Shown one piece after another: positions 10,277-20,602 of a stretch of 64,000 nucleotides of DNA. Origin of the DNA: Lachnospiraceae bacterium (GTDB lineage Bacteria > Bacillota > Clostridia > Lachnospirales > Lachnospiraceae). The stretch is taken from the NCBI GenBank assembly GCA_017936885.1, contig JAGBEO010000007.1, positions 24,388 through 88,387 on the forward strand, written 5' to 3'. Position 1 is the first letter of the stretch. Each line of letters starts with the position of its first letter. The position numbers and the translations under genes are program-made. The notes under the pieces are model-generated. The model saw only the letters and a list, made by a program, of their open reading frames with translations, was not told the DNA's origin and did no database searches.

Positions 10277-10367
10277 GACCCGATTAGAAATACCTGGTTA
10301 CGGTGTCGTAGATTGATAGTATGGATGCACCGGAGACGGAGTTTATGTAGAAAGGCTGGTTACAGAA

Positions 10368-11702
10368 ATGGAATCAAAGAAAAAGGTATTAAAAGGGTTC
10401 GGACTTTTTATGGCAGCAATGCTAATTATGACATTCGTGTCAAGAACTGTCTACGTGAATCAGATGCCTCAGGTACGATGGAATTATCCGGCAGCAGCCT
10501 CCATACGCAATACGCTGACAGTGGACGGCACGGTCGAAGCGGTCAATTCGCAGGCAATTACCGGGATGGAAGGACTCTTGGTGAAGAGAGTCTGCGTGGC
10601 GGCAGGAGAGCAGATCGAAGAAGGAACTGTGCTTTACGAAGTGGATATGGATGATTTGCAGGCAAAGCTTGGACAGTTGGAAGCGGAAGAAGAGGTATGG
10701 CAGGAACAGCTACAGGCGGAGAAAAAAGCCGCTGCAACGGAGATCACCCGTGCACAGGAAGATTATGACACAACTGTCGCAGAATTGGATCGGAAAATCG
10801 CGGAACAGACGGCTTTATTGGAGGATGCGCTGGAAGATTTGGATCTGCATTTATTTCGGATACCGGAGGAAGATTCTTCGGATGAGATATGGATTGCCTG
10901 GGCAGATGAAAGAACAAGATTAGACCGGGTGATTGCAGATAAAAAGCGGTCGATCGAAGAAGCCGAGTTTGAGAAAGAAAAACTTTTAAAAGAAGCAAAC
11001 AGGAATATTGAGGATGCCCAAAGTGCTAAAAGGGAAGTGGACGGAGCCTATAGTGTGAGTTTTTCGGGAATCGGGCAGATTCAGGAGCGTGAAAGTAAAA
11101 TCAAGACATGGAGACAACTCGTGGTGGATGAAGGCAAGGTGGTGTCGCAGCAGGAAGGAACGATTCTGGAAGTGATGCTGCAGTCCGGTGTGCGAATGGG
11201 CGCAGATGCGGTTATGCGTTATGCGGATGCACAGAGCAGTCTGGTATTTCGAACTACGATTTCGCAAGACCAGAAAGCTAAAGTACATACGGGAGACAGT
11301 GTACGTCTGTCGTTTCCCGGAAGCTCCGAAGAAGTTAATGAGACAATTGATTCCATTGTACAGGAAAACGGCAGTTATACCGTGACGATCTGGTTGGAGC
11401 CGGGAGTGGCGCAGGGCAGGACAGAGGGAGTCATGGAGGTTGTTTCTACCTCGGAAGTCTATGATTTCGTGGTTTCAAAGCAGGCACTTCACAATGACGG
11501 CAGCACGAATTATATTTATATATTGGAAGAAAAGGAAGGAATATTGGGAACGGAAATGAGTGTCAGAAGTCTGACAGTGCGTCTGCTGGATCAGAATGAG
11601 GATAAGGCGGCGATTATGGATGATCTGCTGCAGAGTGATATGAAGATTGTGGTGGAAAGTGACAGAGAATTGAAAAATGGGAATTCTGTGAAGGTGGAGT
11701 GA
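10368..11702 (+). CDS. HlyD/AcrA-like membrane-fusion (periplasmic adaptor-type) protein
   Basis: 444 residues with one N-terminal membrane helix (~8-28). A lipoyl-type half motif follows (VDGTVEAVNSQAITGMEG...IEEGTVLYEVD, ~52-92), then a long Glu/Lys/Ala-rich coiled coil (~93-225). The second lipoyl half (VVSQQEGTILEVMLQSGVRM) and a beta-barrel part complete it. This is the architecture of adaptor proteins of RND/ABC exporters. It lies 91 bases after the importer permeases and has no exporter partner in this window. It may be a regulatory or cell-wall-spanning part of this unusual transport cluster, or an orphan adaptor. Confidence 0.8.
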   Translation: MESKKKVLKGFGLFMAAMLIMTFVSRTVYVNQMPQVRWNYPAAASIRNTLTVDGTVEAVNSQAITGMEGLLVKRVCVAAGEQIEEGTVLYEVDMDDLQAKLGQLEAEEEVWQEQLQAEKKAAATEITRAQEDYDTTVAELDRKIAEQTALLEDALEDLDLHLFRIPEEDSSDEIWIAWADERTRLDRVIADKKRSIEEAEFEKEKLLKEANRNIEDAQSAKREVDGAYSVSFSGIGQIQERESKIKTWRQLVVDEGKVVSQQEGTILEVMLQSGVRMGADAVMRYADAQSSLVFRTTISQDQKAKVHTGDSVRLSFPGSSEEVNETIDSIVQENGSYTVTIWLEPGVAQGRTEGVMEVVSTSEVYDFVVSKQALHNDGSTNYIYILEEKEGILGTEMSVRSLTVRLLDQNEDKAAIMDDLLQSDMKIVVESDRELKNGNSVKVE

Positions 11703-11830
11703 TGGAAATGGGAGATGGTGCCGCATAGGTATTTGGATTAACACATTCATCTGGTAATATCTAGTCTCATATGGTAAAATCAGTAGCATCAAGTATTCGT
11801 CTATCAATGCATTAAATAAGGAGGTGGGGA

Positions 11831-12091
11831 ATGCTTACAATATTTAACAGGAAAAAGATTTATACATCCTTTTCTATGGAAAAACAAGCTGACATAAGAA
11901 ATCTCTTAGATCATAACGGAATAAAATGTTGTGTAAAAGTTGTTAACAGGAGGAGTGCATCATCATTTGGCAATGGTACCCGGTCAAGAACCGGAAGTTT
12001 CGGAGAGAGTTCCTCATATACGTATGAGTATATTATTTATGTACATAAGAAAGATTTTGAATTAGCTAGCAAATGTATCTATTATAATTGA
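11831..12091 (+). CDS. Small putative signal-transducing protein (DUF2007-like)
   Basis: 86 residues. AAGGAGGTGGGGA immediately precedes the ATG. The N-terminus (MLTIFNRKKIYTSFSMEKQADIRNLLDHNGI) and C-terminus (YEYIIYVHKKDFELASKCI) resemble the small DUF2007-type family, one compact alpha/beta domain. The middle is Ser/Gly/Arg-rich. It is soluble with no signal peptide. Function unknown; the family assignment is from memory of the pattern. Confidence 0.65.
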   Translation: MLTIFNRKKIYTSFSMEKQADIRNLLDHNGIKCCVKVVNRRSASSFGNGTRSRTGSFGESSSYTYEYIIYVHKKDFELASKCIYYN

Positions 12092-12109
12092 TCGGTAGTG
12101 AAACTGATA

Positions 12110-12157
12110 AAAAGCAGATATTCAGCAGCACGTTCATACTGCGGGATATCTGCTTTT
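12110..12157. terminator. Bidirectional terminator between convergent genes
   Basis: AAAAGCAGATAT (12110-12121) pairs perfectly with ATATCTGCTTTT (12146-12157). The A-run and T-run on the two sides let it serve both the small plus-strand gene and the minus-strand gene that ends at 12170. Confidence 0.85.
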
Positions 12158-12169
12158 GTATAATAGTGT

Positions 12170-12970
12170 CTATTCCTCCAAAAACTCTAAAAACTTCAAC
12201 ACCGTATCAAGCTTCGTAGAAGTAATCGGAATCCCTAAAACTGCCTCAGAGGGATACCCCTGATAAGTGGTTCCCAACTCTGCAAGATAGTCAAAACAGC
12301 CTGCTTCAATCAGCTTATTATCTTCCGGCAGACAGATCCCCACAGCAACCGGATTTTCCATAGTGGAAGGATCACGATGGTTTATGACATATGTGTCGGG
12401 ATCTGTCAGTTCGTCTTGTGTATAGAAAGTATCGTCATCTCCCGTATCAACGGTTGCCATATCCGTGTAATACAAACAGTCTTCATATTTGGCATACACA
12501 TCCTCCGGAAGAGCCTCTTTCAGATTCATGAAATATTCGTTCTGCGCATAATTCTCGAAGGTAGCGGTATCTGACACGATTACATCCACGATACCGGTCT
12601 GCAGCATGGCAAGAAGCTTCTCGGTGCTGGACATGGAATACTGGGTGGAATCGTTGTCGGAGAGCGCAATGGAAGTGTCGATATAAGCCTGATAGTGATC
12701 GGTATCGATTCCGGCATATTCCTCAAATTCACTGCCCCAGGGATTGACTTCCGGTATATTCGTGATGTCCGCATTGATGATGGCGGCATAGAAGCCGTAA
12801 TCTTTGTTCGTTACATATTGATAGATAAACAGAGCGGAAAGGGAAATTACCGCGATAGCGACAATAGTATGTATCTTATAATAATCCCAGAAGTAGGACA
12901 GCTTCTGTCTGGTGTCCATCTCTTTTAGTGCAGATTTCTGTTGTTCCCTGATTTCTTCTACAACTGACAT
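12170..12970 (-). CDS. Membrane-anchored protein of unknown function, binding-protein-like ectodomain
   Basis: 266 residues from the ATG at 12970, preceded by GAGG six bases upstream; a further in-frame ATG at 13003 has no ribosome site. A cytoplasmic N-terminus (~35 residues, Glu/Lys-rich) is followed by one helix (HTIVAIAVISLSALFIYQYV). The rest is an extracytoplasmic domain. Part of it (DVIVSDTATFENYAQNEYFMNLKEALP) resembles the hinge region of extracellular solute-binding proteins, suggesting a tethered relative. I do not recognise a named family. AT-rich DNA upstream separates it from the divergent gene at 13306. Confidence 0.75.
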   Translation of the reverse strand: MSVVEEIREQQKSALKEMDTRQKLSYFWDYYKIHTIVAIAVISLSALFIYQYVTNKDYGFYAAIINADITNIPEVNPWGSEFEEYAGIDTDHYQAYIDTSIALSDNDSTQYSMSSTEKLLAMLQTGIVDVIVSDTATFENYAQNEYFMNLKEALPEDVYAKYEDCLYYTDMATVDTGDDDTFYTQDELTDPDTYVINHRDPSTMENPVAVGICLPEDNKLIEAGCFDYLAELGTTYQGYPSEAVLGIPITSTKLDTVLKFLEFLEE

Positions 12971-13305
12971 GATAATCCTCGTTTCTGTATTGTATTTCTT
13001 CATTCATATTAATATATAAAATATGTAAGACCCTTTATTAAATTAATATATAGAATATATAACATTTTTATTGATCGGTAAGATATAGCAAGTTAAAACT
13101 ATCTTATATAGGATGCAAAATAATGTCAATGAAACTTGTCTGAATAAATTATGAAATTTTTATTGATTTATATTGGGTTGAAACTTTTTTTGATTTGTTA
13201 TATGATATCTTTAATATTTCACAGACTATATGCGTATTAGATATATTTTATGCTTTTATTGAGAAAACAAAATGCCAATACTATATAATTATGGAGGACT
13301 AGAAG
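12971..13305. other. AT-rich divergent intergenic region
   Basis: 335 bases, very A+T-rich, without a credible ORF. It contains a near-consensus plus-strand promoter (listed separately) and must hold the promoter of the minus-strand gene, which I could not place. Confidence 0.6.
13178..13206 (+). promoter_or_regulatory. Sigma-A promoter for the 13306 gene
   Basis: TTGAAA (13178-13183), exactly 17 bases, then TATGAT (13201-13206): 5/6 matches in each box. The expected transcript would have a ~90-base AT-rich leader. Confidence 0.75.
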
Positions 13306-13803
13306 ATGAGTGAAACCTATGTAGAATGTCTCGTGGCGAGAAAATCATCTACAATCATGACATTTTTAAAAGTATTATTAATTATGATGACAGCGGTATT
13401 TGTATTTCTGGGACTGATGTTTGTTCCGGCACTGTTAGTAGCAATTATTACAGGCGTCGGCGCATATTTTGCAACTATGAATGCTAACGTAGAATACGAA
13501 TATCTGTATTTGGATAAAGAAATCAGTGTGGACAAGGTTATGGCTAAGAGCAAGAGGAAGAAAGCAGGAAGCTTCCTGGTAGACCAGATGGAAATTATGG
13601 CGCCGCTTAATTCTCACAGACTGGATTCTTATAAGAACCGTTCCATGAAGAAGTCTTATGATTTCAGCTCCGGTACTGCAAGCCAGCCGGAGAGAAGATA
13701 TATGATGATCTTTTCCGGTGATACGAAAGTGGTTATAGAGCCTAATGAGGCAATGATTAAGGCGATACAGACGGTTGCCCCCCGTAAGGTGTTTACGGAT
13801 TAA
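13306..13803 (+). CDS. Small membrane protein (DUF6106-like)
   Basis: 165 residues. Two adjacent helices (~20-58: FLKVLLIMMTAVFVFLGLMFVPALLVAIITGVGAYF by position) are followed by a cytoplasmic-looking domain with YEYLYLDKEISVDKVMAKSKRKK and a C-terminal strand (MMIFSGDTKVVIEPNEAMIKAI). It matches what I remember of a family common in Lachnospiraceae (DUF6106); no function is known. GGAGG precedes the start, and a terminator follows 43 bases after the stop. It is therefore monocistronic and expressed from the strong promoter at 13178. Confidence 0.7.
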   Translation: MSETYVECLVARKSSTIMTFLKVLLIMMTAVFVFLGLMFVPALLVAIITGVGAYFATMNANVEYEYLYLDKEISVDKVMAKSKRKKAGSFLVDQMEIMAPLNSHRLDSYKNRSMKKSYDFSSGTASQPERRYMMIFSGDTKVVIEPNEAMIKAIQTVAPRKVFTD

Positions 13804-13844
13804 GCCGGATCGGTGTTATGACGGCTTTGTTCCTTTATGAATAA

Positions 13845-15371
<1,527 letters not shown>

Positions 15372-15389
15372 AAGAATTTATAAGAAAAC

Positions 15390-15417
15390 TCCCAAGGATA
15401 CTGCCTTGGGAATTTTC
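15390..15417 (+). terminator. Hairpin after guaB
   Basis: TCCCAAGG (15390-15397) pairs with CCTTGGGA (15404-15411), followed by ATTTTC. The T-tract is short, so termination may be partial and allow read-through to the next purine genes. Confidence 0.6.
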
Positions 15418-15452
15418 AGTAGGAAGACATATAACCGCGAGGGAGGAAGAAT

Positions 15453-16166
15453 ATGCAGAAGATTTCATTAGCACAAGATTTGGCAGGAAATGCTTATCCG
15501 GGAAGAGGTATTGTGATCGGTAAGTCCGCAGACGGCAAATATGCCGTAACAGCTTATTTTATTATGGGAAGAAGCTCTAACAGCAGAAACCGTGTATTTG
15601 TAGAGGATGGAGAAGGAATCCGCACACAGGCGTTTGACCCTTCCAAGCTGGAAGATCCCAGTCTGATCATCTATGCGCCGGTTCGTGTACTGGGTAATAA
15701 GACGATTGTGACCAACGGCGATCAGACAGATACCATCTATGAATTGATGGACAAGCAGCAGACCTTCGAGCAGGCGCTGCGTACTAGAGAATTTGAGCCT
15801 GACGCACCGAATTATACACCTCGTATTTCCGGTATCATGCATCTGGAGAATGGCACCTACAACTATGCGATGTCCATCTTAAAGAGCAATAACGGCGATC
15901 CGTCATCCTGCAACAGATATACCTATGCCTATGAGAATCCGCAGGCAGGCGAGGGGCGTTTTATTCACACCTATATGGGCGACGGTAACCCGCTGCCAAG
16001 CTATGAGGGCGAACCGACATTGGTAGGAATCGAAGGTGATATCGACAGCTTTACACAGATGATCTGGGATAATTTAAACGAAGAGAACAAGGTATCTTTG
16101 TTTGTCAGATATATTGAGATCGAGACAGGAAAGTACGAGACACGCATTGTCAATAAAAATGTGTAA
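15453..16166 (+). CDS. IMP cyclohydrolase, PurO-like family
   Basis: 237 residues. Recognised as the archaeal-type IMP cyclohydrolase family rather than the PurH N-terminal domain. The N-terminus (GNAYPGRGIVIGKSADGKYAVTAYFIMGRS, by position ~11-40) and the central R.SG..H.....Y...IL segment fit that family. It would close FAICAR to IMP. The AICAR transformylase gene follows 36 bases later with its own ribosome site, so the two replace the usual bifunctional PurH. GGGAGG precedes the ATG. Cytoplasmic, no signal peptide. Confidence 0.85.
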   Translation: MQKISLAQDLAGNAYPGRGIVIGKSADGKYAVTAYFIMGRSSNSRNRVFVEDGEGIRTQAFDPSKLEDPSLIIYAPVRVLGNKTIVTNGDQTDTIYELMDKQQTFEQALRTREFEPDAPNYTPRISGIMHLENGTYNYAMSILKSNNGDPSSCNRYTYAYENPQAGEGRFIHTYMGDGNPLPSYEGEPTLVGIEGDIDSFTQMIWDNLNEENKVSLFVRYIEIETGKYETRIVNKNV

Positions 16167-16202
16167 ATTCTATTAGTACATTGAAAGAAAGGATAAAGAA
16201 AT

Positions 16203-17384
16203 ATGAACGAATTAGAATTAAAATACGGCTGCAACCCCAATCAAAAGCCTTCCCGTATTTTTATGGAGAATGGAAGCGATCTGCCGATCAAGGTATTAAA
16301 CGGCAAGCCGGGTTATATTAATTTTCTGGATGCTTTTAACGGCTGGCAGCTTGTAAAGGAATTGAAGAAAGCAACCGGACTTCCGGCTGCTACTTCCTTC
16401 AAGCATGTGTCTCCCGCAGGTGCGGCAGTAGGACTTCCGCTCACCGATGTGGAGAAGAAGATTTACTGGGTAGACGATCTGGATATGGAGTTTACACCCC
16501 TTGCCAATGCTTATGCAAGAGCAAGAGGTGCCGACAGAATGAGCTCTTTCGGTGACTTTATCTCTCTGTCTGACGTGTGTGATGTGGCAACAGCAATGAT
16601 TATCAAGAGAGAAGTGTCCGATGGTGTCATTGCGCCGGGCTACGAGCCGGAGGCATTGGAGATCCTCAAAGCTAAGAAAAAAGGAAATTACAATGTTATT
16701 GAGATCGATGAAAGCTATGTGCCTGCACCAACAGAAGTAAAACAGGTATACGGCATCAGCTTTGAACAGGGCAGAAATGAGCTGAACATTGACAAGGATT
16801 TCTTTAACAATATCGTCACAGAAAATAAGGAACTGCCGGAACAGGCTAAGATCGATCTGGCAATCGCCATGATTACCCTGAAATATACCCAATCCAATTC
16901 CGTATGTTACGTGAAAGGCGGACAGGCAATCGGTATCGGTGCAGGGCAGCAGTCCCGTATCCACTGTACCAGACTGGCAGGCAGTAAGGCTGACAACTGG
17001 TTCCTTCGTCAGTCTCCGAAAGTGCTGGGCTTACAGTTTGTGGACGGTATCGGACGCGCGGACAGAGATAATTCCATTGACCTTTACATCGGAGAAGATT
17101 ATATGGATGTGCTTGCTGAAGGTGCATGGCAGAAGATTTTTAAGGTAAAACCGGAAGTCTTCACCAGAGAAGAGAAGCGTGCATGGCTGGATCAGATGAG
17201 TGATGTGGCACTGGGATCAGATGCTTTCTTCCCGTTTGGAGATAATATTGAGCGTGCACACAAGAGCGGTGTGAAATATGTAGCCCAGCCGGGCGGTTCC
17301 GTGCGTGATGACAACGTGATCGAGACTTGCAATAAGTATGGCATGACCATGTGCTTTACCGGAATCCGGTTGTTCCATCACTAG
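16203..17384 (+). CDS. AICAR formyltransferase (stand-alone PurH C-terminal domain)
   Basis: 393 residues corresponding to the AICAR transformylase half of PurH, without the cyclohydrolase half. The signature K67-H68 in SFKHVSPAGAAVG, the SNSVCYVKGGQAIGIGAGQQSR segment (about 230-252) and the C-terminal AQPGGSVRDD match the transformylase. It transfers a formyl group from 10-formyl-THF to AICAR. Its partner is the cyclohydrolase immediately upstream. A strong terminator ends the unit. Confidence 0.92.
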   Translation: MNELELKYGCNPNQKPSRIFMENGSDLPIKVLNGKPGYINFLDAFNGWQLVKELKKATGLPAATSFKHVSPAGAAVGLPLTDVEKKIYWVDDLDMEFTPLANAYARARGADRMSSFGDFISLSDVCDVATAMIIKREVSDGVIAPGYEPEALEILKAKKKGNYNVIEIDESYVPAPTEVKQVYGISFEQGRNELNIDKDFFNNIVTENKELPEQAKIDLAIAMITLKYTQSNSVCYVKGGQAIGIGAGQQSRIHCTRLAGSKADNWFLRQSPKVLGLQFVDGIGRADRDNSIDLYIGEDYMDVLAEGAWQKIFKVKPEVFTREEKRAWLDQMSDVALGSDAFFPFGDNIERAHKSGVKYVAQPGGSVRDDNVIETCNKYGMTMCFTGIRLFHH

Positions 17385-17455
17385 GATTGTACCGCGCGCT
17401 GCCAAGCGCATTGATATGCGTATACAGATTGGTAAAAAACTTTAATATGAAAAGA

Positions 17456-17516
17456 AACCCTGAGATATCATGTAAACTGCCTTACAAGCCGGACATGCCA
17501 TCTTAGGGTTTTTTAC
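17456..17516 (+). terminator. Terminator after the purine genes
   Basis: AACCCTGAGAT (17456-17466) pairs with ATCTTAGGGTT (17500-17510; one G-T pair), followed by TTTT. The loop is 33 bases. The remaining bases to 17731 hold no ORF. Confidence 0.8.
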
Positions 17517-17619
17517 GTGACAGTAAAGTGCCGATCCTGATTCTTATGGGAAAGGAAACGGGGTGAGATTGTCTGGCTTTTATGTAAAAATGATGCAAAA
17601 ATTCATAAAGTATGATGCA

Positions 17620-17646
17620 TTGACGGAGTAATATATTCTCTATAAA
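17620..17646 (+). promoter_or_regulatory. Possible promoter for the deacetylase gene
   Basis: TTGACG (17620-17625) and TATAAA (17641-17646) with a short 15-base spacer. Two copies of ATGATGCA lie just upstream (about 17590 and 17612). Weak because of spacing. Confidence 0.35.
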
Positions 17647-17731
17647 AGATAATGCAGGTAATAAAGTGCGTAAAGAACGCTGAAATGGCAGGAATTACGG
17701 AATAAGCTTGTATTCTGAAACGGAGGAAGAT

Positions 17732-18727
17732 ATGAAAATACGTAAAATCATGGGAATTATGATATTGTCAATGCTTTTGACGGGATGTCAGGGTCAGAAA
17801 ACGGATCATCAGCCTGTCAAAATAGAGACGGAAACACTGCAGACTAATCTGATCAACAGCAACGGCGAATTGCCGGATTCAGTATCAGAGGAAATTGTTA
17901 TGGGAGAGACTGCCTTATTGGCGGTAAGTGAGTCCATAGATGACATTAGTGTCAGTAATGGAGTGGGTACATTGACAGGACAAACCCAGTCTGAGACAGG
18001 GAAGGATTCTTCCGGTCATGCAGAGCAAATACAGACAGGCTTCGGTGATCCGGCAACCATGAATCATGCGGTAGACGGTAGGGAACTTCCTATTTACTGC
18101 GTAGATACAGAGGAAAATAAAATCGCTCTCAGCTTCGATGCGGCATGGGGGGATGAAGATACAGAACAGATTCTTCAAATATTAAAGGATCATGACATAC
18201 ATGTCACTTTCTTTGCGACCGGAGGCTGGGTAGAAAGCTATCCTGATGATGTGAAAGCAGTATTGGCAGCCGGACACGATCTGGGGAATCACAGTGCAAA
18301 TCATCTGAATATGAGTGAATTGTCTGACCAGGAGAAAAAAGAGGAATTGATGTCTGTTCACGAGAAAGTCAAAGAATTGACCGGATATGAAATGTTTCTG
18401 TTCAGACCGCCTTACGGAGATTATGACAATAGTGTCGTAAACGTAGCAAAAGACTGTGGGTACTATGCCATTCAGTGGGACGTGGATTCTTTGGATTGGA
18501 TGAACTATGGTGTGGATTCCATTATTGAGACGGTGACGGAGCACAAGAATCTTGGAAACGGCAGTATCATTCTCTGCCATAACGGGGCGGAGTATACGGC
18601 GCAGGCATTGGATGAACTGATTACTAAGCTGGAAGAGCAGGGATATGAAATTGTTCCTATATCGGAGCTGATCTATAGGGAGAATTTTCATTTGAATTAT
18701 GAGGGTAGACAGATAAAGGATGAATGA
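17732..18727 (+). CDS. Polysaccharide deacetylase lipoprotein (NodB fold)
   Basis: 331 residues from the ATG at 17732 (GGAGG five bases upstream). Type II signal peptide with lipobox LLTGC, Cys19, then a ~100-residue Ser/Thr/Glu-rich linker. NodB domain ~130-312: motif 1 SFDAAWGDED (D136), metal His187/His191 in HSANH, motif 3 RPPYG (225-229), motif 4 DVDSLDW and motif 5 LCHNG (His283). It probably N-deacetylates peptidoglycan GlcNAc outside the cell; other polysaccharide substrates are possible. It stands alone. Its coding sequence contains two exact copies and one near copy of the dyad discussed in findings. Confidence 0.9.
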   Translation: MKIRKIMGIMILSMLLTGCQGQKTDHQPVKIETETLQTNLINSNGELPDSVSEEIVMGETALLAVSESIDDISVSNGVGTLTGQTQSETGKDSSGHAEQIQTGFGDPATMNHAVDGRELPIYCVDTEENKIALSFDAAWGDEDTEQILQILKDHDIHVTFFATGGWVESYPDDVKAVLAAGHDLGNHSANHLNMSELSDQEKKEELMSVHEKVKELTGYEMFLFRPPYGDYDNSVVNVAKDCGYYAIQWDVDSLDWMNYGVDSIIETVTEHKNLGNGSIILCHNGAEYTAQALDELITKLEEQGYEIVPISELIYRENFHLNYEGRQIKDE

Positions 18728-18862
18728 GTGATCTGAAAAAAGATTTGTGTTTTTCCTCTTTAAAACCGAAGTATAGAATCTATATAATTTTCTCTATATA
18801 TGTTAATATAGTGCTGTAAATAAGAGATGCTCGGTGGGGCATTGATCACGGGAGGAAAGAGT

Positions 18863-20509
18863 ATGATTCAGAATCCGATTTTTCCGGGGTTTAACCCTGA
18901 CCCTTGTATCTGTAGAAAGGGTGAGGACTATTATGTAGCGGTGTCAACGTTTGAATGGTTTCCGGGGATTCCGGTATATCACTCAAAGGATTTGAAAAAC
19001 TGGGAATTGTATACACATGTTCTGACCGATGATAAGGCAGTTGATTTGAAGAAATTGCCCAGTGCAAAGGGAATCTGGGCGCCATGTCTGACTTATTGTG
19101 AAGAGGAAGAGTTGTTTTATGTCGTATATGGCATTATGAATTCTATGAATGCAAGATATTTTGATGTAGATAATTATCTGATTACAGCCAAGGATATCAC
19201 AGGACCGTGGAGCAAGCCGGTGTATCTTCATTCTTCCGGGTTTGATGCCTCTATTTTCCATGATGATAATGGGAAGAAATATGTGGTTTCTCTGGAGTGG
19301 GAGACAAGAGAAGGATATGAAAAGCCAGGGGCAATCTGCATGGTAGAATATGCTCCGGAGAAGAAAGAAATTGTGGGTTATCCTCAAAGAATATGGAAAG
19401 GCGGTACAGACCGTGGCTGTATTGAAGCTCCCCACCTGACCAAAAAAGGAGAGTATTATTATATCATGTGTGCAGAGGGCGGCACAGGCTACAATCATTG
19501 TGTAACCATGGGACGTTCTAAGGACGTGTGGGGACCTTATGAAAAGGACCCGAAGAATCCTATTGTGACAAGTGTTCCCGGAGAGTCCTGTGAGCGGCAT
19601 GATCCTGATCATCTTAAGCCTAAATATTATAATGCGGAATCAATTCTGCAGAAATCCGGACATGGAAGTTATGTGGAGCTGCCCACCGGGGAAGTTTATC
19701 TGGTACATCTTTGCGCCAGACCGTTTGTGCCGGAATTGCGTTGTACGCTTGGCAGAGAGACTGCTATCCAGAAAATGATGTGGACGGCGGATGGGTGGCT
19801 CCGCATGGCAGACGGAAGTAACCTGGCGAAAACGGAAGTGCCGGAAAGCAGTCTTCCCGAAGTGCCGATGCCTAAGATACCGGATTTTGATGATTTTGAT
19901 GGGGGAGAACTGGGAAATTATTATTATGCCCCGCGTATTATGCCTCAGAGTTTTGTTGATGTAAAAGTAAGACCGGGATATGTAAGGATTCGGGGGCAGG
20001 AATCCCGGACATCTCTGAACAAAGTAAGTATCTTTGCGCGAAAACTGACCAGTGTATATGCAAGAATCACTACGAAGATGGAGTTCATCCCGGAAGTTTA
20101 TCAGCACAGTGCAGGATTGATTTTGTATTATGATAATATGAACTATATTAATCTGAGAAAATACTACAGCGAGACTTTGGGGCAGAGCGCTATTTCCATT
20201 GTCCAGCTTGAAAATGGAGAAAAGACAGAATATTTAGATACAAGGATTCCCGTGGAAGATCAGCCGATTTATCTGAGGCTTTTCATTGAAGGAAGAAAGA
20301 CATGGTTTGAATGGAGTTATGATGGTGAGAACTATGAAAAAATAGGACGTATATTTGATACGACGAAATTCTCAGATGAATATTGTAAATATGGAGAGTT
20401 TACAGGAACCATGGTGGGTATTACCTGTGCGGACAGAGTAAAACATCAACATTACGCCGACTTTGACTTTTTTGAGTATATTGCAGATGAGACAAGAAAC
20501 GTAGATTAA
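18863..20509 (+). CDS. Glycoside hydrolase family 43 (beta-xylosidase type)
   Basis: 548 residues from the ATG at 18863 (GGGAGGAAAG upstream; an in-frame ATG at 18827 is poorly placed). N-terminal five-bladed propeller with general base D13 (FNPDP), D128 (GFDASIFHD) and acid E188 (GCIEAPHL), in the spacing of GH43 beta-xylosidases. The C-terminal beta-sandwich (~345-548) is the module that caps the active site in the XynB-type subgroup. No signal peptide, so it acts on imported xylo-oligosaccharides. This fits a plant-fibre diet, but no xylan transporter is adjacent. Confidence 0.92.
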   Translation: MIQNPIFPGFNPDPCICRKGEDYYVAVSTFEWFPGIPVYHSKDLKNWELYTHVLTDDKAVDLKKLPSAKGIWAPCLTYCEEEELFYVVYGIMNSMNARYFDVDNYLITAKDITGPWSKPVYLHSSGFDASIFHDDNGKKYVVSLEWETREGYEKPGAICMVEYAPEKKEIVGYPQRIWKGGTDRGCIEAPHLTKKGEYYYIMCAEGGTGYNHCVTMGRSKDVWGPYEKDPKNPIVTSVPGESCERHDPDHLKPKYYNAESILQKSGHGSYVELPTGEVYLVHLCARPFVPELRCTLGRETAIQKMMWTADGWLRMADGSNLAKTEVPESSLPEVPMPKIPDFDDFDGGELGNYYYAPRIMPQSFVDVKVRPGYVRIRGQESRTSLNKVSIFARKLTSVYARITTKMEFIPEVYQHSAGLILYYDNMNYINLRKYYSETLGQSAISIVQLENGEKTEYLDTRIPVEDQPIYLRLFIEGRKTWFEWSYDGENYEKIGRIFDTTKFSDEYCKYGEFTGTMVGITCADRVKHQHYADFDFFEYIADETRNVD

Positions 20510-20531
20510 GGGCTGGTAAAGCGGTAAAAAA

Positions 20532-20569
20532 TGCGGTAAGAATCATATGACGACTCTTACCGTATTTTT
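20532..20569. terminator. Terminator between convergent GH43 and buk
   Basis: TGCGGTAAGA (20532-20541) pairs with TCTTACCGTA (20555-20564), one G-T pair, followed by TTTTTC. The A-rich 5' side may also serve the minus strand. Confidence 0.75.
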
Positions 20570-20602
20570 CATTTATGCAATGTTGTGCATCCTAAAATAT
20601 TT

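Noticed and set aside
17588-17620. ATGATGCA repeats before the deacetylase gene as a third copy of the shared promoter element
   Set aside because: The distance from ATGCAA to the -10-like box is four bases longer than in the other two, so the match is not convincing.
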